A stretch of DNA of 5,203 nucleotides from assembly GCA_016927095.1 (NCBI GenBank), contig JAFGNI010000121.1:1-5203 (forward strand), written 5' to 3'. The notes beneath the pieces are model-generated. The model searched no databases. It saw nothing but the letters and a program-made list of their open reading frames with translations, and was not told the DNA's origin. Shown in pieces: positions 1 to 5,174 of this stretch (position 1 is the first letter of the stretch; each line of letters starts with the position of its first letter). A program made the position numbers and the translations under genes. Origin of the DNA: Anaerolineae bacterium. GTDB taxonomy: Bacteria; Chloroflexota; Anaerolineae; B4-G1; SLSP01.

Positions 1-441
1 GATGCAGGCCTTATCCGCGTTGAAGGTGTCCGCATAGATGAGAACGATCCCTACAGCAGCCAAGAGGACGAGCAGCCAGTGCTGCCCTATGAACGGCAAG
101 GCCAGAGTGAGCAAAATGCCGGCTGTCCCGCCCTGTGGGTGTCGGACGATGGCATAGATCGCCGTATCAACGAGAGCAGTGGTCTCCATATAGCTCCTGC
201 CCGCCGGTACCCCACCCCTCGCGCGCAGGGCGAACATAGGCCATATGGCAAAGACCGTCCCCAGAATCCAGATCGCCCAGCCGACAGCCCTGAGGACTGG
301 GAGCCCTCGTTCGTAAAACACGAAGAAGGCCAGTACCATCTGCAGAATCAACAGTATGCTGTAAGTCCAGGCTAACAGGTGGCGAGGTAAGCCGCTAAGC
401 CAGCCAGGCCAGTCTTTGACGATCCTTGAGGTCCCACGCAT
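1..441 (-). CDS. ICMT/PEMT-like membrane methyltransferase, C-terminus cut by window edge
   Basis: A reading frame open from the ATG at 441 down to base 1 gives 147 residues with no stop, so the gene continues outside the window. Hydrophobic stretches at about residues 22-43, 49-70, 104-118 and 121-138 indicate an integral membrane protein. The segment ETTALVDTAIYAIVRHPQ (86-103), with R100-H101-P102, matches the 'G.Y..vRHPmY' signature of isoprenylcysteine carboxyl methyltransferase and phospholipid N-methyltransferase-like families, which transfer a methyl group from SAM to membrane-associated substrates. The last residues (ADTFNADKACI) fit the segment before the family's usual 'E.FG..Y..Y' C-terminus, which is missing here. 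The start is supported by GGAGGA just upstream; GTG codons in frame at 453 and 486 are alternatives. The gene follows the soluble methyltransferase by 53 bases on the same strand, probably as one operon. The substrate is unknown. The antisense frame at 79-375 is discounted. Confidence 0.8.
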   Translation of the reverse strand, partial: MRGTSRIVKDWPGWLSGLPRHLLAWTYSILLILQMVLAFFVFYERGLPVLRAVGWAIWILGTVFAIWPMFALRARGGVPAGRSYMETTALVDTAIYAIVRHPQGGTAGILLTLALPFIGQHWLLVLLAAVGIVLIYADTFNADKACI

Positions 442-445
442 CTCT

Positions 446-451
446 TCCTCC
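446..451 (-). promoter_or_regulatory. Shine-Dalgarno site of the membrane methyltransferase
   Basis: On the minus strand GGAGGA lies four bases before the ATG at 441. It is the strongest ribosome-binding match in the neighbourhood and decides for the ATG over the in-frame GTG codons at 453 and 486. Confidence 0.6.
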
Positions 452-494
452 ACCGCTTGGTCACGTCTGATTGCATCCCCAAACACCTACTAGA

Positions 495-1142
495 TCACCT
501 TAATCCCTGGATGAGCAAGACAAGTCCTCCTGCCTTGCCCTTGATTTCAGCAAACCCAACCTCTTTCAACAGGCCAGCGACGTCATCGAAGCTGTATCGA
601 AACATCTCCAGGTGATCTTCGTAGGATTCGCCGACGACCGCACTCAGGAACTTCACTAAGCCGCGCTTCCACCCTGTGAACCACACACGGTTGAAATCCC
701 TGAGCATGACACTGCCACCGCACTTCAGAATCCTGTGCACCTCAGAGAGGCCCTTTTCGGCATCCTCCCACTCATGCAGTGAGAACTGACTGAACACAAG
801 GTCGGCTGAACCAGTCTCCACGGGTATCTCGTCCGCGTTTCCGATTCTCCCCTCGAAGTTGGTCATCCCGCTCTTGACGGCATTGCCTTTCGCTATCTCG
901 AGCATCACTGCGGATAAGTCGATCCCAATCACCCTCGCATGAGGCAGCAGCTTGTGGACCTCGATGGCCAGAACACCCGGCCCTGTGCCCAGATCGACCA
1001 GGACCGGTTCGTTCAATGTGGGGGACAGACTCGCCGCTATCTTTCTCGCGAAAGGCGCATAGATCAGCCTGGACATCATCCGCGCCCAGCCGGCGTGTCG
1101 TTCCGCCTTCTCCTTGTCCCATGGTCCCTGCGAATCAGTCAT
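495..1142 (-). CDS. class I SAM-dependent methyltransferase
   Basis: A 215-residue soluble protein with a single class I (Rossmann-like) methyltransferase domain. Motif I is VLVDLGTGPG (47-56), the glycine-rich SAM loop. The acidic residue ending strand 2 is D75 in VIGID (71-75). NADEIPV (102-108) and DLVFS (114-118) form the adenine-side and motif II region, followed by LHEW (122-125) and LKCGGSVMLRDF (139-150) as the post-motif strand. The length is typical for small UbiE/Methyltransf_11-like enzymes. No signal peptide or membrane segment is seen. The ATG at 1142 has AAAGGGG (1150-1156) seven bases upstream. It is the first gene of a leftward operon with the ICMT-like gene, and a good promoter lies about 130 bases upstream. 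Base composition is poorer in GC than the genes to the right, which may reflect separate origin. The substrate cannot be read from sequence; small molecule, quinone or lipid are all possible. Confidence 0.9.
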   Translation of the reverse strand: MTDSQGPWDKEKAERHAGWARMMSRLIYAPFARKIAASLSPTLNEPVLVDLGTGPGVLAIEVHKLLPHARVIGIDLSAVMLEIAKGNAVKSGMTNFEGRIGNADEIPVETGSADLVFSQFSLHEWEDAEKGLSEVHRILKCGGSVMLRDFNRVWFTGWKRGLVKFLSAVVGESYEDHLEMFRYSFDDVAGLLKEVGFAEIKGKAGGLVLLIQGLR

Positions 1143-1269
1143 CGTTCTGCCCCTTTCAGTTGTTCCTTAGAGAGGTGTCACACTCCGAACTGCCTGGATG
1201 AAGGGCGCCTGCGCGAGCTGTGGAGGCGGTCGAGTGAGAGGTTGCAGCACGCTATTCCTGACCACCTCC

Positions 1270-1298
1270 ATTGTAGGATCAGACTCCTCAGCCGTCAA
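1270..1298 (-). promoter_or_regulatory. sigma-70-like promoter for the methyltransferase operon
   Basis: On the minus strand TTGACG (1298-1293) and TACAAT (1275-1270) each match five of six consensus bases, with the optimal 17-base spacing. It points to the methyltransferase start at 1142. Transcription would begin near 1263, leaving an untranslated leader of about 120 bases. This is the best promoter match in the window, though experimental support is lacking. Confidence 0.6.
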
Positions 1299-1320
1299 AA
1301 CGGCAGCCGCACTGCACCAG

Positions 1321-1348
1321 TTGAAAATCGCCCATTCTGTGACACAAT
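1321..1348 (+). promoter_or_regulatory. weaker sigma-70-like promoter for the M50-HD-TyrA-like operon
   Basis: TTGAAA (1321-1326, five of six) and CACAAT (1343-1348, four of six) are separated by 16 bases and face the protease gene. The predicted start is near 1355, giving a leader of about 80 bases. The position between divergent operons makes it plausible, but the -10 match is only moderate. Confidence 0.4.
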
Positions 1349-1421
1349 GGCTCCAGAACACTGGTACGCTAGAGGCTCCTTCCGCGCCCGCCGTGGCCAA
1401 GGTAGCCCAGGCCACCTGATT

Positions 1422-1427
1422 GGAGAG
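1422..1427 (+). promoter_or_regulatory. Shine-Dalgarno site deciding the protease start
   Basis: GGAGAG lies seven bases before the ATG at 1435. An upstream TTG at 1420 opens the same frame five codons earlier, but it overlaps this site and has no ribosome-binding sequence of its own. The ATG at 1435 is therefore preferred. Confidence 0.65.
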
Positions 1428-1434
1428 CGCGCGC

Positions 1435-2079
1435 ATGCCATTTGGGTTGACTGCAGACGTCCTTATCGGCCGGATCCTGGTGATTTTCCTCGGTATCCCC
1501 ATTCACGAATGGGCCCACGGATGGGTCGCGCATCTTTTGGGCGACGAGACCCCTGAACTGCAGGGGCGGCTCTCGCTGAACCCGTTCGTCCATCTCGATC
1601 CCGTTGGCACGTTGGCCATTCTGCTGACCGGCTTCGGATGGGGGCGCGCGGCGCGGGTGAACCCCTATCACATGACGAAGGTGTCCAACCCGCGGACCGG
1701 AATGGCGCTATCGGCCCTCGCTGGTCCCGTGTCGAACATCATCCAGGCGATGCTCCTTGCGCTGCCTTTCCGGCTAGGCCTGTTTGCGGCACTTGAGCCG
1801 AATATGGCATACCGGTTGGCGGAGGTGCTCTTCGCAGCCATCGCGGTCAACATTGGCCTGGCTGCTTTCAACCTGCTTCCGATCCCCCCACTTGATGGGT
1901 CGCGTGTGCTGGTAGGCGTCGCTCCGCGTCGGGTCGGCGACTTCATCGAGAGCCTGGAACCGTACTCGATGGTCATTCTGCTCTTCGTGCTCTTCCTCCT
2001 GCCGCAGTTGGGCCTGGACCTGGTCGGTCTATTGGTAAGACCCCTTCAGCTGTTTCTCTATAACATCCTGCTGTTCTGA
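1435..2079 (+). CDS. site-2 protease family (peptidase M50) membrane metalloprotease
   Basis: A 214-residue polytopic membrane protein of the M50/S2P family, zinc proteases that cut substrates within or near the membrane and often release transcription or sigma factors. The zinc motif HExxH is HEWAH (24-28) in the first long hydrophobic segment. The third zinc ligand is expected at D154 in NLLPIPPLDG (146-155), the conserved N.lP.pPLDG motif. GRLSLNP (44-50) and AGPVSN (96-101) are further family landmarks. Hydrophobic segments lie at about 10-30, 58-70, 90-117, 128-150 and 178-200. There is no PDZ or CBS domain, so this is the small type with the usual length near 200-230 residues. It is the first gene of a rightward operon, and the HD gene starts 20 bases after its stop. 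No sigma or anti-sigma partner is nearby, so its substrate is unknown. All catalytic motifs are intact. Confidence 0.9.
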   Translation: MPFGLTADVLIGRILVIFLGIPIHEWAHGWVAHLLGDETPELQGRLSLNPFVHLDPVGTLAILLTGFGWGRAARVNPYHMTKVSNPRTGMALSALAGPVSNIIQAMLLALPFRLGLFAALEPNMAYRLAEVLFAAIAVNIGLAAFNLLPIPPLDGSRVLVGVAPRRVGDFIESLEPYSMVILLFVLFLLPQLGLDLVGLLVRPLQLFLYNILLF

Positions 2080-2099
2080 GGGCCGAGAAACCGCTTCGC

Positions 2100-2678
2100 A
2101 TGAGAGCGCATCGGGCGTGGTACCGTGTGCGGCAGTTCTTCCGGACCGCCGGCGCGGGCTTTGCCCCGGTCGACGAGGCCTATGTTGCCGGGAAACTGAT
2201 GCATACGGCGGACCCGGCAGCCCTGCTCCACCTCTTCCGCACAATGCCGCGGGCCGAACGCCATCACGGGGTCGACGTGTGCCGCACGCTGGAACGCCAG
2301 GGCCACACCGATCCGGATCTGCAGGTTGCCGCGCTGCTGCATGACGTGGGCAAGGCTGCTGCGCCGCCCCGTTTGTGGGAGCGGGTAACGGTGGTCATAG
2401 GGGAGCATCTCGCCCCACGCCGGGCCGAGGCCTGGGGCGAGATGCATGACAACGATCAGGCGATACCACGCGGACTGCGCCGCGCCTTTGTGGTCCGGCG
2501 CTATCATGCGCGCTGGGGTGCACGCATGGCTGCTGAGGCGGGCGCATCGCCCCGGGCAGTGGCTCTGATGCGCCACCATCACGATACGTTGCACATCGAG
2601 CATCCAGGCGCCGAGGATGCTGAGGACGACCTGGACCTCGACCTGCTCGCCGCGCTCCAGGCAGCTGACGAAGTGTAG
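2100..2678 (+). CDS. HD-domain protein, putative phosphohydrolase
   Basis: A 192-residue soluble protein. The metal-binding HD motif is AALLHDVGK (77-85) with H81-D82, preceded by H55/H56 in ERHHGVDV. Later ligand candidates are H136, H159-H161 in MRHHHDT and D189 near the end, giving the H...HD...H...D order of HD-superfamily metal hydrolases. Members cleave phosphate esters such as nucleotides or cyclic nucleotides; the substrate here is not evident. It resembles short HD proteins I associate with Chloroflexota, with a conserved LAPRRAEAWG segment (104-113), followed here by the apparent insertion EMHDNDQ. A strongly acidic stretch (AEDAEDDLDLD, 171-181) precedes the C-terminus. No good Shine-Dalgarno site precedes the ATG, so translation may be coupled to the protease gene ending 20 bases upstream; GTG at 2127 is a weaker alternative start. 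The long antisense frame at 2058-2816 is discounted. Confidence 0.85.
   Translation: MRAHRAWYRVRQFFRTAGAGFAPVDEAYVAGKLMHTADPAALLHLFRTMPRAERHHGVDVCRTLERQGHTDPDLQVAALLHDVGKAAAPPRLWERVTVVIGEHLAPRRAEAWGEMHDNDQAIPRGLRRAFVVRRYHARWGARMAAEAGASPRAVALMRHHHDTLHIEHPGAEDAEDDLDLDLLAALQAADEV
2405..2445. repeat. perfect 13-base inverted repeat inside the HD gene
   Basis: GCATCTCGCCCCA (2405-2417) and TGGGGCGAGATGC (2433-2445) are exact reverse complements separated by 15 bases. The loop itself contains GGCC-GA-GGCC, which could pair further or dimerise. No T-run follows, so it is not an intrinsic terminator. It encodes the residues around LAPRRAEAWGEMH in the HD protein. Confidence 0.85.
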
Positions 2679-2693
2679 AAGGAACGGGGATCT

Positions 2694-3746
2694 ATGCCCA
2701 AAACGGATAAGGACACAGCAAGTCAGGGGGTAGCACGTGACTTGGTCACGCGTGACCGAATCACGATTGTCGGTACCGGCTGCATCGGCACGTCGATCGG
2801 CCTGGCGTTGCGCCAATCAAAGGATGCCGATCACCTGGAGATCGTGGGACACGATCGCGACGCGGGGCAGGCACGACAGGCCCAGCAGATGGGGGCCTTT
2901 ACAACCACGGCGATCAATCTCAGCATAGCGCTACGCGACGCGCAGTTGGTGATCCTGGCCGTACCCCTTGCAGAGCTACGCGAGACGCTGCAGGATGTCG
3001 GGCGGCTGCTTGACACGGACCAGAACATTGTCATCACCGATACCGCCCCACTCAAGCAGCCTGCCTTCGCTTGGGCCGAGGCCGCACTGCCGCGCAATGC
3101 GCACTACGTCGCGGGCGATCCCTTCCTGGCCCCGGGAGCAGGCGGCTGGGAGCCGCTGCGCGGGGTAGCGGACGCGCGTCCAGGCCTGTTCCACGAGGCG
3201 GTCTATGCCATCATCGCACGGGCCGAGGACCACCCCAGCGCCGTACGGACGGTGGCGAACATGGCCCTCGTCATGGGCGCGACGCCGCTCTTCATGGATC
3301 CGGCTGAACACGATGCGGTACGTCTGATCGGTACCACCGTGCCGGCGTTATCAGCAGCGGCGCTCGTGCGCGCCACCGTCGATGCGCCCGGCTGGGAGGA
3401 GGTACGCCGGGCGGCGGGGCGTGCGTTCGCAACCGCGACGGCGGGAGCTCCGGGGGACCTCGCTTCTGCGCGGATGGTGGCGCTCCTTGGACGCGACACG
3501 GTGCTGCGGGGGCTCGATGCGCTGGTTGGGCAGTTGGAGGCGCTCCGGCAGATGGTCGCCGACGGCGATGCCGACGGGCTGGAGGCTATGCTGGCGTCCG
3601 CGGCGGAGGATCGAGCGCGCTGGATACAGCAGAGCCGGTCCCGTTCGTGGCAGGCCGAGCGACAGGGCATCGAGCAGGACAGCCTCTTCGGGCGCACGCT
3701 TCGGACTATGCTGGGGCGTGGTATCGCCGGCAGGTCCGATCGGTAG
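2694..3746 (+). CDS. TyrA/prephenate dehydrogenase-like NAD(P)-binding protein, catalytic residues replaced
   Basis: A 350-residue protein with a Rossmann domain: dinucleotide loop GTGCIG (27-32) and strand 2 ending in GHD (52-54), where D54 suggests NAD rather than NADP. ILAVPLAEL (87-95) and TDTAPLK (115-121) match the TyrA fold, as does EHDAVRLIG (205-213), the family's EHD landmark. After this a helical C-terminal domain follows. It would be annotated as prephenate/arogenate dehydrogenase, which oxidatively decarboxylates prephenate toward tyrosine. However, the usual G.HPm.G becomes AGDPFLAPG (140-148), the SHlPH motif becomes TTVPA (214-218), the serine of TD.GSvK becomes proline, and the FrD.TRIA arginine appears to be alanine near 250. 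Prephenate activity is therefore doubtful. The ATG has AAGGAA nine bases upstream and lies 15 bases after the HD gene stop. About 20 extra residues precede the Rossmann fold. No chorismate-pathway gene is adjacent. Confidence 0.8.
   Translation: MPKTDKDTASQGVARDLVTRDRITIVGTGCIGTSIGLALRQSKDADHLEIVGHDRDAGQARQAQQMGAFTTTAINLSIALRDAQLVILAVPLAELRETLQDVGRLLDTDQNIVITDTAPLKQPAFAWAEAALPRNAHYVAGDPFLAPGAGGWEPLRGVADARPGLFHEAVYAIIARAEDHPSAVRTVANMALVMGATPLFMDPAEHDAVRLIGTTVPALSAAALVRATVDAPGWEEVRRAAGRAFATATAGAPGDLASARMVALLGRDTVLRGLDALVGQLEALRQMVADGDADGLEAMLASAAEDRARWIQQSRSRSWQAERQGIEQDSLFGRTLRTMLGRGIAGRSDR
2744..2757. repeat. perfect 14-base palindrome GGTCACGCGTGACC
   Basis: The sequence equals its own reverse complement. 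A further GTGAC (2737-2741) just upstream gives three alternating GTGAC/GTCAC half-sites. It lies in the 5' coding part of the TyrA-like gene, about 50 bases after its start. It resembles a dimeric regulator operator in form, but could be chance in codons for R-D-L-V-T-R-D. Confidence 0.7.
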
Positions 3747-3788
3747 ATTAGGGAAACCCATTCACCCGATCATGGTCGCGTTCATGCT

Positions 3789-3815
3789 TTGCCCGAACCG
3801 AAACGGGGCTAGACT
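3789..3815 (+). promoter_or_regulatory. weak promoter candidate for the glycosyltransferase, possibly leaderless
   Basis: TTGCCC (3789-3794) and TAGACT (3810-3815) each match four of six consensus bases, with a short 15-base spacer. The -10 box ends six bases before the ATG at 3822, so transcription would start at the start codon itself. No Shine-Dalgarno site precedes that ATG, which fits a leaderless message. The 75-base gap after the TyrA-like gene otherwise holds no terminator. Confidence 0.3.
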
Positions 3816-3821
3816 CGCAGT

Positions 3822-5024
3822 ATGAGCTATCCGCGCCGCATCCTGATGATCGCGCCCACATCGTTCTTCCTGGATTATGGGTGCCATGTCCGGATTCTTG
3901 AGGAAGCCCGAGCGCTGCAGGCCGCCGGGCAATACGTGCGCATCGTCACCTACTACCTGGGTCGCAATTGGCCCGGCCTGGACATCGTACGGTCAAGCCC
4001 CACCCCGTGGCGCGCGGACTACGAGGTGGGGTCGTCTCGTCACAAGATCGCCTTCGACATACTGCTGTTCGAACGCGCGTTGCGGGAGGCTCTACGCTGG
4101 AGGCCGGACGTGATTCACGGCCACCTCCACGAGGGCGCGCTGATCGGCACCACCATAGGACGGCTCATTCGTGTCCCTTCCGTCTTCGACTTCCAGGGCA
4201 GCCTCACCGGCGAGATGCTCGACCATGGGTTCATCAAGAGGAACGGCCCTGCCTACAACTGGTGGCGGCGACTGGAAGACTACGTCATCGACATGCCCGA
4301 CGTGATCGTAACGAGCACGACGCACAGCGCGGTGCTCCTGGCACAGGGGTTTGGTCGCACTGAGGCGGTCCACCCGCTTCCTGACAGCGTGAACTTGGAC
4401 TTTTTCTGCCGCGACTGCCTGACGTCTGAGGCCCGCGCCGAAAATCGCCGGGCGCTGGGTCTCCCGTCGGGTCGCCAGGTTATCGTTTATCTCGGGCTTT
4501 TGGCCGACTACCAGGGTATCCCACAGCTGCTCCAGGCGCTGGCTCAATTGCGCGCACAAGGCGCCCCGGTCTCGTGCCTCGTTATGGGATTCCCGGGCAT
4601 GGAATATTATAGTGAGCAGGCCCACAACCTTGGGCTTACCCCGCAGGATGTGATCTTCACGGGTAAGATCCCCTACGACGAGGCGCCCGAATACTTGGCC
4701 CTCGGTGACATCGCTGTGGCGCCCAAGCTTTCTGCCACCGAGGGGAGCGGCAAGATCCTGAACTACATGGCGATGGGCTTACCCGTGGTGGCCTACGACA
4801 CACCGGTGAGTCGCGAATACCTGGGCTCGCTGGGCATCTATGCGGCGCCGGTTGGCAACGCGACCGCGCTGGCGGAAGCGCTGGCGCCCTTGGTCGCGGA
4901 TCCCTTCGCAGCACAGGCGCTGGGTGCGCGCCTGCGGGAGCGGGCTGACGGACACTTCTCCTGGGCACGGACGGGAAGGCAACTGCTGCACATCTACGAC
5001 AGCCTCACGGATGAGCGGAAGTGA
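3822..5024 (+). CDS. GT4-type glycosyltransferase (GT-B fold)
   Basis: A 400-residue cytoplasmic protein with the two-domain layout of GT-B glycosyltransferases, which transfer a sugar from a nucleotide-sugar donor to a lipid, glycan or small-molecule acceptor. The N-terminal acceptor domain starts with RILMIAPTSFFLDYG (6-20) and includes DVIHGHLHEG (96-105). The linker PDSVNLDFF (187-195) matches the usual 'P.GvD...F' signature before the C-terminal donor domain. That domain starts at VYLGLLADYQG (222-232) and contains EGSGKILNYMAMGLPVVAYD (307-326). Compared with standard GT4 enzymes, the donor-phosphate Arg/Lys of 'GRl...KG' are leucine and glutamine, and the second Glu of the EX7E motif appears to be N314. 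No membrane helix or signal peptide is seen. Start ATG at 3822 has no clear ribosome-binding site, and TGA of a 17-codon ORF overlaps it as ATGA. The acceptor is unknown; no other sugar or cell-envelope genes lie in the window. Confidence 0.88.
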   Translation: MSYPRRILMIAPTSFFLDYGCHVRILEEARALQAAGQYVRIVTYYLGRNWPGLDIVRSSPTPWRADYEVGSSRHKIAFDILLFERALREALRWRPDVIHGHLHEGALIGTTIGRLIRVPSVFDFQGSLTGEMLDHGFIKRNGPAYNWWRRLEDYVIDMPDVIVTSTTHSAVLLAQGFGRTEAVHPLPDSVNLDFFCRDCLTSEARAENRRALGLPSGRQVIVYLGLLADYQGIPQLLQALAQLRAQGAPVSCLVMGFPGMEYYSEQAHNLGLTPQDVIFTGKIPYDEAPEYLALGDIAVAPKLSATEGSGKILNYMAMGLPVVAYDTPVSREYLGSLGIYAAPVGNATALAEALAPLVADPFAAQALGARLRERADGHFSWARTGRQLLHIYDSLTDERK

Positions 5025-5077
5025 GACCGCGCCAGCTGAGACGCTCGCGACGGATCATGCTCCAACAGACTGGGGGG

Positions 5078-5101
5078 CACGGTCCATCGATACGGGCCGT
5101 G
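5078..5101. terminator. stem-loop after the glycosyltransferase, possible terminator
   Basis: CACGGTCC (5078-5085) pairs with GGGCCGTG (5094-5101) over eight pairs including one G-U, with loop ATCGATAC. It begins 53 bases after the glycosyltransferase stop. No T-run follows, so it is a hairpin of uncertain function, perhaps a Rho-assisted end or mRNA stabiliser. Confidence 0.3.
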
Positions 5102-5174
5102 TTGGCTCGGGGGATCACAGACCCGCCTGGAACTAGGCTGTGTGCAGCGTTTCTGGATCAGGAGCACCCGTGAT

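Larger units (their letters stand above)
1143..1434. other. divergent intergenic region between the two operons
   Basis: These 292 bases separate two oppositely oriented transcription units and carry promoter-like elements for both. An open frame at 1198-1419 (73 codons) and other frames across it have no Shine-Dalgarno site, no recognisable domain and amino-acid content like random GC-rich DNA, so I do not call a gene. A small inverted repeat GCAG-N5-CTGC (1303-1315) lies between the two -35 boxes. No terminator, tRNA or mobile-element end was seen. Confidence 0.6.

Noticed and set aside
79..375. 98-codon plus-strand open frame
   Set aside because: It is antisense to the membrane methyltransferase, which has clear transmembrane segments and the RHP motif; the plus frame gives a low-complexity, charged protein without a domain.
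1198..1419. 73-codon plus-strand ORF in the divergent intergenic region
   Set aside because: No Shine-Dalgarno site, no recognisable domain, and it spans both promoter candidates; the CASCGGG stretch is not enough to call a zinc-binding peptide.
1420..1434. TTG start giving the protease five more residues
   Set aside because: The TTG overlaps the GGAGAG site that serves the ATG at 1435 and has no ribosome-binding site of its own.
1167..1502. 111-codon minus-strand ORF
   Set aside because: It would extend antisense across the protease start and the promoter region; no homology-like features.
939..1556. 205-codon plus-strand open frame
   Set aside because: It overlaps the soluble methyltransferase antisense and the protease gene out of frame; no motif or ribosome-binding site.
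2405..2445. Inverted repeat as an intrinsic terminator or insertion-sequence end
   Set aside because: It is inside an intact coding frame, has no T-run, and no transposase or target duplication is present.
2058..2816. 252-codon minus-strand open frame
   Set aside because: Antisense to the HD gene, whose metal-binding motifs are clear; long antisense frames are expected in GC-rich coding DNA and this one has no recognisable motif.
3203..3697. 164-codon minus-strand ORF rich in Ala, Ser and Arg
   Set aside because: Typical shadow of the GC-rich TyrA-like gene; low complexity.
3747..3821. Intrinsic terminator between the TyrA-like and glycosyltransferase genes
   Set aside because: Only trivial pairings such as GGGAAACCC are present and no T-run follows.
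4092..4625. 177-codon minus-strand ORF
   Set aside because: Antisense to the glycosyltransferase; no motif.
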